Origin: Alphaproteobacteria bacterium
Lineage (GTDB): Bacteria > Pseudomonadota > Alphaproteobacteria > UBA8366
Reading direction: 5' to 3'
Length of the DNA stretch: 6,308 nucleotides
Assembly: GCA_030743445.1 (NCBI GenBank)
Contig: JASLSL010000294.1
Span: 1-6,308, forward strand
Translations under genes and position numbers: made by a program
Notes under the pieces: model-generated
What the model was told of the DNA's origin: nothing
The model's input: the letters and a program-made list of their open reading frames with translations, nothing else
Database searches by the model: none
Shown here: positions 1 through 6,308 of the stretch, piece after piece
How positions within the stretch are numbered: position 1 is the first letter of the stretch
Layout of the letters: every line of letters begins with the position of its first letter

Positions 1-2
1 CG

Positions 3-332
3 GTCGGCGCCGACCTGCTCGGGCCGGTCGATCAACACCTCGACGCCGAGGTCGATCTCCGGATCGCCGACCATCATCGCCTCGCAGTCGAAGTAGCGCT
101 GGCACAGCGAAATCAGCGCGAAATTGGTATCGGGCACGACGCTGGCGATGATCGCGTCGTTGACGTCTTCGCGCTTCAGCTCGCGCATCGCCATCAGGTC
201 GATCAGCCAGACCGAGTACTCATCCGCCGTGCGCCGAGGATTGCAGCCGCAGCGCCACACCCCCATGCGCTCGTCGCCGTCATAGACCGCGAACACCGTG
301 TTGGTGTTGCCCGAATCAATGGCCAGCAGCAT
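3..332 (-). CDS. coaX: Type III pantothenate kinase (3' end truncated by window edge)
   Basis: Cytoplasmic kinase that phosphorylates pantothenate, the first step from vitamin B5 to coenzyme A. I translated 110 N-terminal codons from the ATG at 332-330. The family is about 255-260 residues, so less than half is visible. The N-terminus MLLAIDSGNTNTVFAVYDGD holds the phosphate-binding DxGNTxT motif (residues 6-12) of the ASKHA fold. Further on are RTADEYSVWL (34-43), the strand IIASVVPDTN (61-70) and EQVGAD (105-110), the start of the conserved GADR region. The start overlaps the end of birA by 17 bases in another frame, and GGAG lies seven bases upstream of the ATG. Type III kinases as a family are monovalent-cation dependent and not inhibited by CoA. 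The coding sequence continues off the left edge, and bases 1-2 belong to the next codon. Confidence 0.95.
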   Translation of the reverse strand, partial: MLLAIDSGNTNTVFAVYDGDERMGVWRCGCNPRRTADEYSVWLIDLMAMRELKREDVNDAIIASVVPDTNFALISLCQRYFDCEAMMVGDPEIDLGVEVLIDRPEQVGAD

Positions 333-1095
333 GCTCCAGCTCCGTTGCCAGGAACACGTCGCCGGCGCTGATCGCGCGCCTTTCACCGTCCGCCAGATCG
401 AGGATCAGGGCGCCCGTTTCATCCATGTCGACGAATTTCCCGTGCAGCTCCGTCTCGGGCAGGCGCACGGTGATCGCCTCGCCGATGCCTACGGCGCGCG
501 CCAGCCAGGCGGCGCGAACCGGCGCAATGCCGTCCTGCCGCCACCGTTCGCGCCAACCATCGAAATGTCGCGTGTAGGCTTCGAGCACGGCCTCGACCGT
601 GGCGTCCGCCGCACCTTCGGCGCGCAGATCGGTCGCTGGCCGGTCGACGCCGGCCGGGTGCAAGGCCACGTTGACGCCGCAGCCGACCACCAGCCACTCG
701 ACATGGGCCGCCGCGACGCCCGAGGATTCGAGCAGTATGCCCGCGACCTTGGCGCCCCTCACCTGCACGTCGTTGGGCCACTTGAAGCCGATATGTGCCG
801 GATCGACGAAGCCGCCGAGGGCATCGCCGAGCGCCAGGGCGGCGACGAAGGAAAGCTGCGCCGCCTCGGCTGCCGGCACCTCGGGCCGCAGCACCATCGA
901 GCAATAGAGATTGCCGCGCGGCGACAGCCAGGCCCGGCCGCGGCGCCCGCGCCCCGCGGTCTGCTCCTGCGCCCAGACCAGGGTTCCATCGGCGGCGCCG
1001 GAATCGGCCAACGCCCGCGCCTCGTCGTTGGTCGAGCCGACGGAGTCCTTCTCGATCAAGGTAAAGCCTGAGGGAAGCACCGGTTCGGCCCGCAT
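316..1095 (-). CDS. birA: Biotin--[acetyl-CoA-carboxylase] ligase, class I (no DNA-binding domain)
   Basis: Cytoplasmic biotin protein ligase. It activates biotin with ATP to biotinyl-5'-AMP and transfers it to a lysine of carboxylase carrier domains, such as that of acetyl-CoA carboxylase. The 259 residues comprise a catalytic domain and a small C-terminal SH3-like domain (about 200-250, with GKFVDMDETGALIL). Motifs seen are GSTND (20-24), the biotin-phosphate loop GRGRRGRAW (48-56), SPRGNLYCS (58-66), KWPND (105-109), KVAGILLE (116-123) and GCGVNV (138-143). The N-terminal winged-helix domain of E. coli BirA is absent, so this protein should not act as a biotin-operon repressor. The ATG at 1095 is 17 bases after nuoN and places the conserved GSTN motif close to the N-terminus, as in other class I enzymes. 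The ribosome site is weak (GGGG seven bases upstream). The frame stays open far upstream through nuoN and nuoM, but that part is not BirA-like. The last 17 bases overlap coaX. Confidence 0.96.
   Translation of the reverse strand: MRAEPVLPSGFTLIEKDSVGSTNDEARALADSGAADGTLVWAQEQTAGRGRRGRAWLSPRGNLYCSMVLRPEVPAAEAAQLSFVAALALGDALGGFVDPAHIGFKWPNDVQVRGAKVAGILLESSGVAAAHVEWLVVGCGVNVALHPAGVDRPATDLRAEGAADATVEAVLEAYTRHFDGWRERWRQDGIAPVRAAWLARAVGIGEAITVRLPETELHGKFVDMDETGALILDLADGERRAISAGDVFLATELEHAAGH
340..343 (-). promoter_or_regulatory. Ribosome binding site of coaX, inside birA
   Basis: GGAG on the minus strand, with a seven-base spacer to the coaX ATG at 332. It lies within the last codons of birA, so translation of coaX begins before birA ends. 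This supports the overlapping start. Confidence 0.65.
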
Positions 1096-1112
1096 GGCGT
1101 CGCCCCGAGCCG

Positions 1113-2555
1113 TCAACCGGCGAACAACGCCGCCGCCGCCTGCGCTGCGCCGTCGAGTAGCGGCGCCGGCCAGAGGAAGAAGAACAGGGTGACGATGCCG
1201 GTCACGGTCAGCACGCTGCCGAGGCCGCGGCCGATGGGCGTGTCGAATTCCTCCGCCGGCTCGTCGAAATACATGATCTTGATGATGCGCAGATAATAGA
1301 ACGCGCCGACGACGCTGGTGACGACGCCGATCACCGCCAGCGTGTAAAGCTCGGCCTCGATCGCCGCCAGGAACACATAGAGTTTGCCGAAGAAGCCGGC
1401 GGTCGGCGGCACCCCCGCCATCGAGAACATGAAGATCATCATCGCCAGCGCCATCCCCGGCTTGCTCCGCGAGAGGCCGGCGAGGTCCGAAATCTCCTCG
1501 ACCATCTCGCCCTTGCGCCGCATCGCGAGGATGCAGGCGAACGTTCCCGCGTTCATCGCGAGGTAGATCGCCATGTAGATCAGCACGCCGCGGACGCCGA
1601 CATGGGTCCCGGCGGCAAGCCCGATCAACGCGTAACCGACATGGCCGATCGAGCTGTAGGCCATCAGCCGCTTGATGTTGGTCTGGGCGATCGCGGCGAA
1701 GGCGCCGAGCGACATCGAGAGGATCGAGATGAAGATGATGATTTGCCGCCATTCCTCGACCAGCTCGCCGAACGGCCCGGTCATGACGCGCAGGAACAGC
1801 GCGATCGCGGCGATCTTGGGTGCGATCGAGAAGAACGCGGTGACCGGTGTCGGCGCGCCCTCGTAGACGTCCGGCGTCCACATGTGGAACGGCACGGCCG
1901 AGACCTTGAAGGCGAGGCCGGCGAGCAGGAACACCAGTCCGACGATCAGCCCGACCGGGATGTCGCCGCCGAGCACCCTGGCCAAGGTCTCGAACGAGGT
2001 CGATCCGGCGAAGCCATAGATCAACGAGCAACCGTAAAGCAGCATTCCCGACGACAACGCGCCGAGGACGAAGTACTTCAGCCCGGCCTCGGACGAGCGC
2101 ATGGCGTCGCGCTTGAAGGCGGCGATAACGTAAAGCGACAGGCTCTGCAGCTCGAGCCCGAGGTAGAGCGCGATCAGGTCGTTGGCCGAGATCATCATCA
2201 TCATGCCGAGAGTCGCGAACAGGATGAGGATCGGGTACTCGAAGCGCGCCATGCCCTCGCGCACAACGTAGCTGCGGCCCATCACCAGCACCAGGACCGC
2301 GCCGAGGATCGCCAACACCTTCATGAAGGCGGCGAAGTCGTCGGCCAGGAACACGCCGCCGAACGCCATGGCCTTGCCGCCGTTCAAGATCCCGACCATC
2401 GCCATGGTGATGACCAGCACCGCGAGCGAGAGCAGGTGGACGCGCTGCGCCGCCCGCTCCTCGCGGGTGAAGACGCCGACCATCATCAGCAGCATTCCCG
2501 CCACGGCGAGGAAAATCTCGGGCGCCGCCGGCATCATCTGAGGAAGGTCCGTCAT
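1113..2555 (-). CDS. nuoN: NADH-quinone oxidoreductase subunit N (complex I antiporter-like subunit)
   Basis: Third antiporter-like proton channel of complex I, homologous to ND2, lying nearest the quinone end among the three. It has 480 residues, a usual length. Proton-path residues are present: E135 in YLGLELQSLSLYVI, K160 in GLKYFVLGALSSG, K217 in AFKVSAVPFHMWTPDVYEG (215-233), K247 in APKIAA and K391 in GFFGKLYVF. The segment QTNIKRLMAYSSIGHVGYAL (291-310) is the well-conserved second broken-helix region. The start ATG has a consensus GGAGG seven bases upstream, the strongest ribosome site in the window, lying entirely in the 15-base gap after nuoM. The stop is TGA. This is the last complex I gene, and birA begins 17 bases further on, so the operon appears to continue into cofactor genes. 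Confidence 0.98.
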   Translation of the reverse strand: MTDLPQMMPAAPEIFLAVAGMLLMMVGVFTREERAAQRVHLLSLAVLVITMAMVGILNGGKAMAFGGVFLADDFAAFMKVLAILGAVLVLVMGRSYVVREGMARFEYPILILFATLGMMMMISANDLIALYLGLELQSLSLYVIAAFKRDAMRSSEAGLKYFVLGALSSGMLLYGCSLIYGFAGSTSFETLARVLGGDIPVGLIVGLVFLLAGLAFKVSAVPFHMWTPDVYEGAPTPVTAFFSIAPKIAAIALFLRVMTGPFGELVEEWRQIIIFISILSMSLGAFAAIAQTNIKRLMAYSSIGHVGYALIGLAAGTHVGVRGVLIYMAIYLAMNAGTFACILAMRRKGEMVEEISDLAGLSRSKPGMALAMMIFMFSMAGVPPTAGFFGKLYVFLAAIEAELYTLAVIGVVTSVVGAFYYLRIIKIMYFDEPAEEFDTPIGRGLGSVLTVTGIVTLFFFLWPAPLLDGAAQAAAALFAG

Positions 2556-2562
2556 CGCTCTC

Positions 2563-2567
2563 CCTCC
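2563..2567 (-). promoter_or_regulatory. Ribosome binding site of nuoN
   Basis: On the minus strand the gap after the nuoM stop reads AGGGGAGGGAGAGCG before the nuoN ATG. It contains a perfect GGAGG core with a seven-base spacer. This fixes the ATG at 2555 as the start rather than the internal ATGs at codons 7 and 8. Confidence 0.8.
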
Positions 2568-2570
2568 CCT

Positions 2571-4100
2571 CTACCGTTGACCCGCGAGGGTGAAATGCGC
2601 GCCGTCGGCCGCCGCCAGCGCGGTGCTGTATTCGCCGACCAGGTTGGCGACCGAGACCTCGATCGCATCGAGGAACGGCATCGGGTAGATGCCCATCCAC
2701 AGCACGACCACGATCAGCGGCGCGAAGACCGCGATCTCGCGCGGGCTGAGATCGAGGATTTCCTTGAGTTCTTCCTTGGTCAGCTCGCCGAAGATCACCC
2801 GGCGGTAGAGGTAGAGCATATAGGCGGCGCCCAGGATCATGCCGGTCGCCATCAGCGCCGCGACCCAGGTGCTGATCTTGAAGGTGCCGACCAGGACCAG
2901 GATTTCGCCGACGAAGCCGCTGGTCCCCGGCAGGCCGACCGAAGCCAGCATGAACAGCATGAACACCGTGGCATAGACCGGCATGCGGTGGACCAGCCCG
3001 CCATAGGTCGCGATGTCGCGCGAGTGGATACGGTCGTAGACCACGCCGACAATGAGGAAGAGTGCCGCCGAGACGACGCCGTGGCTCAGCATCTGGATGA
3101 TCGCGCCGGCGACGGCTTCCTGGTTGGCAACGAATATGCCACAGGTGACGAAACCCATATGGGCGACCGAGGAATAGGCGATCAGCTTCTTCATGTCGGT
3201 CTGGGCCAACGCCACCAGCGAGGTGTAGATCACGGCGACGATGCTGAGGGCGAAGACGAACGGGGTGAAGAACTCGGACGCGAGCGGCATCATCGGCAGC
3301 GAGAATCGCAGGAACCCGTAGCCGCCCATCTTCAGCAAGACACCGGCAAGCATCACCGAGCCGGCGGTCGGCGCCTCGACATGGGCGTCCGGCAGCCAGG
3401 TGTGGACCGGCCACATCGGCACCTTGACCGCGAACGAGGCGAAGAAGGCGAGCCACATCCAGATCTGCAGACCGCGCGGGAAGTTGGCCTCCATCAGGGT
3501 CGGGATGTCCGTCGTGCCGACTTGGAAATACATGGTCAGGATCGCGAGCAGCATCAGCACCGAGCCCAACAGCGTGAAGAGGAAGAACTTGAACGCGGCG
3601 TAGACCTTCCGCGGGCCGCCCCAGACGCCGATGATCAGGAACATCGGGATCAGCACGCCCTCGAAGAAGATGTAGAAGGTGATCAGGTCGAGGGCGCAGA
3701 ACATGCCGACCAGCATGGTTTCGAGCACCAAAAACGAGATCATGTATTCCTTGACCCGGCCCTCGATCGCCCGCCAGCTCGCCAGCACGCAGACCGGCGT
3801 CAGAAGCGTCGTCAGCAGGACGAAGAACATCGAAATGCCGTCGACGCCCATGTGGTAGGAAATCTTGAACGCCGGAATCCAGTCGACCTTCTCGGTGAAC
3901 TGGAACTCCGCCGTCTTGGTGTCGAAGTTGGCCCAGATCAGGATCGAGATCGCGAAGGTGAAGATCGACGTCCACAGCGCACCCCAACGCGAGTTGCGGG
4001 CGACCTCCTCGGGCGTGCCGCGGGCGAACAGCAGGATCGCCAACACACCGACGAGCGGCGTGAAGGTGGTGATACTCAAGAGCGGCATCGCGCCGGCCAT
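2571..4100 (-). CDS. nuoM: NADH-quinone oxidoreductase subunit M (complex I antiporter-like subunit)
   Basis: Middle antiporter-like proton channel of complex I, homologous to ND4, with 509 residues from the start chosen here. Visible functional residues are E147 in FFEGVLIPMF, K226 in AVKVPMWPVHTWLPDAH (224-240), K257 in LLKMGGYG, H340 in MLSHG, and E399 in GFVGEI. A glutamate at the last position, where NuoL and NuoN carry lysine, is normal for NuoM. The frame stays open upstream to 4205, but those 35 codons overlap the end of nuoL and encode an arginine-rich stretch unlike any NuoM. The ATG at 4100-4098 lies 5 bases after the nuoL stop and has AGGG just upstream. An alternative ATG four codons in (4088-4086) lacks a properly spaced ribosome site. 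The short polar C-terminus ends in LAGQR and a TAG. The gene lies 15 bases before nuoN in the same operon. Confidence 0.98.
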   Translation of the reverse strand: MAGAMPLLSITTFTPLVGVLAILLFARGTPEEVARNSRWGALWTSIFTFAISILIWANFDTKTAEFQFTEKVDWIPAFKISYHMGVDGISMFFVLLTTLLTPVCVLASWRAIEGRVKEYMISFLVLETMLVGMFCALDLITFYIFFEGVLIPMFLIIGVWGGPRKVYAAFKFFLFTLLGSVLMLLAILTMYFQVGTTDIPTLMEANFPRGLQIWMWLAFFASFAVKVPMWPVHTWLPDAHVEAPTAGSVMLAGVLLKMGGYGFLRFSLPMMPLASEFFTPFVFALSIVAVIYTSLVALAQTDMKKLIAYSSVAHMGFVTCGIFVANQEAVAGAIIQMLSHGVVSAALFLIVGVVYDRIHSRDIATYGGLVHRMPVYATVFMLFMLASVGLPGTSGFVGEILVLVGTFKISTWVAALMATGMILGAAYMLYLYRRVIFGELTKEELKEILDLSPREIAVFAPLIVVVLWMGIYPMPFLDAIEVSVANLVGEYSTALAAADGAHFTLAGQR

Positions 4101-4103
4101 CGG

Positions 4104-4107
4104 CCCT
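4104..4107 (-). promoter_or_regulatory. Probable ribosome binding site of nuoM
   Basis: AGGG on the minus strand overlaps the nuoL TAG stop and lies three bases before the ATG at 4100. A second purine run, GGGGGG, sits slightly further upstream in the last nuoL codons. Either favours the 4100 start over 4088 and over the longer upstream reading, and suggests that ribosomes ending nuoL start nuoM. Confidence 0.5.
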
Positions 4108-6055
4108 ATCCCCCCGATCCCGTGGCCATGTACCAGGTCACCAGCACGACGACGCCGATCAGCATCGCGAAGGCGTAGTGGTAGAGATACCCGCTCTGCA
4201 GCCAACTCGCCCGGTTGGCGATGCGCCTGGTGACGGCGGCGATTCCGTCGGGGCCGATGCCATCGATCAAGGCACCGTCGCCCGATACCCAGAAGCCGTA
4301 GCCGAGATAGAAAGCGGGGCGCACGAACATCCGTTCATAAAGCTCGTCGAACCACCACTTGTTGTAGGACAACAGGTAGAGCGGGCGTAGCCTCTCGGCC
4401 CAGAGCGCCGGAACGTCGGGCCGCGCCATGTACATCCAATAGGCCAGCCCGATGCCGCCGACGCCCATCACCATCGGCAGGGCCTTGACCCAGTACGGCG
4501 CGCTGTGCGCGTCGGCGAGCGCGGTGTGTCCCTTGGCGACGAAGATCGACTCGCCCCAGAACGCGTCCAACCCCTCGCCGACGAAGGCGTTGTAGCCCAA
4601 TGCGCCGGCGACGACGGCGCCGGCCGCGAGCACCAGCAGCGGCACCCACATGATCTTCGGCGCCTCGTGCACGTGGGCAAAAGTCTTCTCGTCGGCCCTG
4701 GTCTCGCCGTGGAAGGTCATGAACAGCAGGCGCCACGAGTAGAACGCGGTCATCAGCGCCGCCAGGATGCCAAGCCAGAAGGCGAATCCGCCGACGCCTG
4801 TATTTGCCGCCCAGGCCGATTCCAGGATCACGTCCTTCGAATAGAACCCGGCGAATCCGGCGACACCCGGAATGCCGATCCCGGCAAGCGACAGGCTGCC
4901 GATCCACATCAAGGCGTAGGTGATCGGCACCATCTTCCAGATACCGCCCATCTTGCGCATGTCCTGCTCGTCCGACATCGCGTGGATCACGCAGCCGGAG
5001 CCGAGGAACAACAGCGCCTTGAAGAAGCCGTGTGTAAAGAGATGGAACATCGCCGCCGAATAGGCCGAGACGCCGGCGGCGAAGAACATATAGCCGAGCT
5101 GCGAGCAGGTCGAATAGGCGATCACCCGCTTGATATCGTTTTGCGTCAGCCCGATGGTCGCGGTGACGAAGGCGGTCAACGCGCCGACCACGGTAACGAC
5201 GGCAAGCGCGACCTCGGATTGCTCGAACAGCGGCGACAGCCGGCAGACCATGAAGACGCCGGCGGTGACCATGGTCGCGGCGTGGATCAAGGCCGAGACC
5301 GGGGTCGGGCCCTCCATCGCGTCCGGCAGCCAGGTGTGCAGGCCGAGCTGCGCCGATTTGCCCATCGCCCCCATGAACAGCAACAAGCAAATGATGGTGA
5401 TCGCGTGGAACTCGACGCCGAGGAACACGAGTTGGGCTTGCGCCTTAGCCTCGGCCGCGTCGAAGATGGTGTCGAGCGACACCGTGCCGAACAGCACGAA
5501 GACCGCGAAGATGCCGAGCGCGAAGCCGAAATCGCCGATCCGGTTGACCAGGAACGCCTTGATCGCCGCAGCGTTGGCTGACGGGCGGTCGTACCAGAAC
5601 CCGATCAGGAAGTAGGAGCAGAGGCCGACCCCCTCCCAGCCGAAGAACAGCTGCACCAGGTTGTCGGCGCTCACCAGCATCAGCATGAAGAAGGTGAAGA
5701 GACTCAAATAGGCGAAGAATCTGGGTATCCCGGGATCGCCGTGCATGTAGCCGATCGAATACCAGTGCACCACGGCCGAGATCGTGGTCACCACGACCAG
5801 CATCACCGCGGTCAATTGGTCCATCTTCAGCGCCCACGAGAACTCGAAGGCGTCGACGTCGATCCAGGTGAAGAGCTCGATCGTCCGCGGGTTGCCGCCG
5901 ACCGTGATGTCGAACAGCAGGAACCACGAGATCGCGCCCGAGACCGTCAGCAGGACGCAGGTGACGATCGACGCGCCCCTATCGCCGACGAAGCGGCCGA
6001 ACAGGCCGGCGATGATCGCACCGAGCAGGGGCAGGAATACTGTTGCGACTTCCAT
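4106..6055 (-). CDS. nuoL: NADH-quinone oxidoreductase subunit L (complex I antiporter-like subunit)
   Basis: Distal proton-pumping subunit of complex I, homologous to Mrp antiporter subunits and ND5. It is 649 residues long, normal for the family, and almost wholly hydrophobic, with helices beginning at residues 4-22. Expected key residues are visible: E141 in GWEGVGLCSY (E144 in E. coli), D175 in NRIGD, K233 in GAMGKSAQLGLHTWLPDAMEG (229-249), K346 in THGFFKALLF and K407 in FYSKD. The segment HTWLPDAMEGPTPVSALIHA is the classic proton-channel signature. Residues about 545-600 fit the start of the long lateral helix that braces the membrane arm, and 625-643 form the last membrane helix. The ATG is 4 bases after the nuoK stop. 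Its ribosome site is modest: AAGG about 9 bases upstream, inside the nuoK end, or GAGGGA directly abutting. The stop is TAG. Confidence 0.99.
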   Translation of the reverse strand: MEVATVFLPLLGAIIAGLFGRFVGDRGASIVTCVLLTVSGAISWFLLFDITVGGNPRTIELFTWIDVDAFEFSWALKMDQLTAVMLVVVTTISAVVHWYSIGYMHGDPGIPRFFAYLSLFTFFMLMLVSADNLVQLFFGWEGVGLCSYFLIGFWYDRPSANAAAIKAFLVNRIGDFGFALGIFAVFVLFGTVSLDTIFDAAEAKAQAQLVFLGVEFHAITIICLLLFMGAMGKSAQLGLHTWLPDAMEGPTPVSALIHAATMVTAGVFMVCRLSPLFEQSEVALAVVTVVGALTAFVTATIGLTQNDIKRVIAYSTCSQLGYMFFAAGVSAYSAAMFHLFTHGFFKALLFLGSGCVIHAMSDEQDMRKMGGIWKMVPITYALMWIGSLSLAGIGIPGVAGFAGFYSKDVILESAWAANTGVGGFAFWLGILAALMTAFYSWRLLFMTFHGETRADEKTFAHVHEAPKIMWVPLLVLAAGAVVAGALGYNAFVGEGLDAFWGESIFVAKGHTALADAHSAPYWVKALPMVMGVGGIGLAYWMYMARPDVPALWAERLRPLYLLSYNKWWFDELYERMFVRPAFYLGYGFWVSGDGALIDGIGPDGIAAVTRRIANRASWLQSGYLYHYAFAMLIGVVVLVTWYMATGSGG

Positions 6056-6059
6056 TCCC

Positions 6060-6308
6060 TCAGCCCTTCATCATGGTGACGTCTTCGACGTCGATCGAAC
6101 CGCGGTTGCGGTAATAGGCCGCAAGGATGGCGAGGCCGATCGCCGCCTCGGCCGCCGCGACGGTCAGCACGAACATCGCGAACACCTGGCCGACCAGGTC
6201 CTGGAGATGGGCCGAGAACGCGATTAGGTTGATGTTGACCGAGAGCAGCATCAGCTCGATCGACATCAGGATGATGATCACGTTCTTGCGGTTCAGGAAC
6301 ACGCCGAA
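6060..6308 (-). CDS. nuoK: NADH-quinone oxidoreductase subunit K (complex I, 5' end truncated by window edge)
   Basis: Small membrane subunit of respiratory complex I, equivalent to mitochondrial ND4L, sitting in the membrane arm between the quinone end and the antiporter-like subunits. The last 82 residues and a TGA stop are visible. The family is about 100 residues long, so roughly 20 N-terminal residues lie beyond the right edge. The first visible residues are FGVFLNRKN, the conserved loop before the second helix. Both family glutamates needed for proton transfer are present: one in MSIELMLL (visible residue 18) and one in AAAEAAIGL (visible residue 54). Their spacing of 36 matches E36 and E72 of the E. 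coli protein. The C-terminus is the usual RNRGSI...VEDVTMMKG. A GTG at 6302-6300 is in frame but is an internal valine codon, because homology continues upstream of it. The stop lies 4 bases before the nuoL start. Confidence 0.97.
   Translation of the reverse strand, partial: FGVFLNRKNVIIILMSIELMLLSVNINLIAFSAHLQDLVGQVFAMFVLTVAAAEAAIGLAILAAYYRNRGSIDVEDVTMMKG

Noticed and set aside
298..1071. A 257-codon open frame on the plus strand, antisense to birA and the start of coaX.
   Set aside because: No domain is recognisable, and every segment is opposite clear BirA or CoaX motifs. It is a shadow of those genes.
2556..2598. A pyrimidine-rich stretch followed by GAGGGTGAAATG that reads SPLPLTREGE on the plus strand, reminiscent of dispersed intergenic palindromes.
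   Set aside because: The only pairing is five base pairs (2562-2566 with 2586-2590), with no extension inward or outward. The bases are explained by the nuoM C-terminus, its stop and the nuoN ribosome site. There is no second copy in the window.
1602..4178. An 858-codon open frame on the plus strand, antisense to nuoN and nuoM.
   Set aside because: Its product is a low-complexity run rich in D, R, H, E and Q with no recognisable domain. It lies wholly opposite well-conserved complex I genes, as expected for a shadow frame in GC-rich DNA.
4101..4205. A longer NuoM starting at 4205.
   Set aside because: The extra 35 residues overlap nuoL, are arginine-rich and do not resemble the NuoM N-terminus. 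The 4100 start has a ribosome site and normal spacing to the nuoL stop.
4505..5581. A 358-codon plus-strand frame antisense to nuoL.
   Set aside because: Same charged, low-complexity composition as the other antisense frames and no plausible protein family. nuoL is intact on the other strand.
6060..6302. A complete 80-residue NuoK starting at the GTG at 6302.
   Set aside because: The family is about 100 residues long, and the two codons visible upstream (F, G) continue the conserved loop sequence, so the GTG is internal and the gene is cut by the window edge.

Overview
The window is a run of six tightly packed genes, all on the minus strand, from a GC-rich bacterium. Read in the direction of transcription (right to left), the order is nuoK (5' end cut off by the window edge), nuoL, nuoM, nuoN, birA and coaX (3' end cut off). 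The first four encode membrane-arm subunits of respiratory complex I (proton-pumping NADH:ubiquinone oxidoreductase). The last two are cofactor enzymes: a biotin protein ligase without a DNA-binding domain, and a type III pantothenate kinase. The order nuoN-birA-coaX at the end of a nuo operon, together with the protein sequences, points to an alphaproteobacterium. A Rhodospirillales- or Rhizobiales-like lineage is my best guess, but I cannot name a genus from the sequence alone.

Region by region: 6308-6060 is the visible C-terminal part of NuoK; 6055-4106 is NuoL; 4100-2571 is NuoM; 2555-1113 is NuoN; 1095-316 is BirA; 332-3 is the N-terminal part of CoaX. The gaps between genes are 4, 5, 15 and 17 bases, and birA and coaX overlap by 17 bases. 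No stretch as long as 20 bases is free of genes, and I see no internal promoter, terminator, RNA gene, mobile element, repeat array or CRISPR. The layout is that of one long transcript entering from beyond the right edge and leaving past the left edge.

NuoL, NuoM and NuoN are the three antiporter-like proton channels of complex I, and NuoK lies between them and the quinone end. All the charged residues expected in their membrane helices for proton transfer are present, so the pump looks intact. BirA attaches biotin to carboxylase carrier proteins, and CoaX makes the first committed intermediate of coenzyme A synthesis. Neither has a direct biochemical role in complex I, and their position probably reflects a conserved shared transcript.

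I found no sign of a new biological system. The window looks like ordinary, vertically inherited core metabolism. The most noticeable oddity is a set of very long stop-free frames on both strands, best explained by GC-rich codon usage and liable to mislead automatic gene calling.
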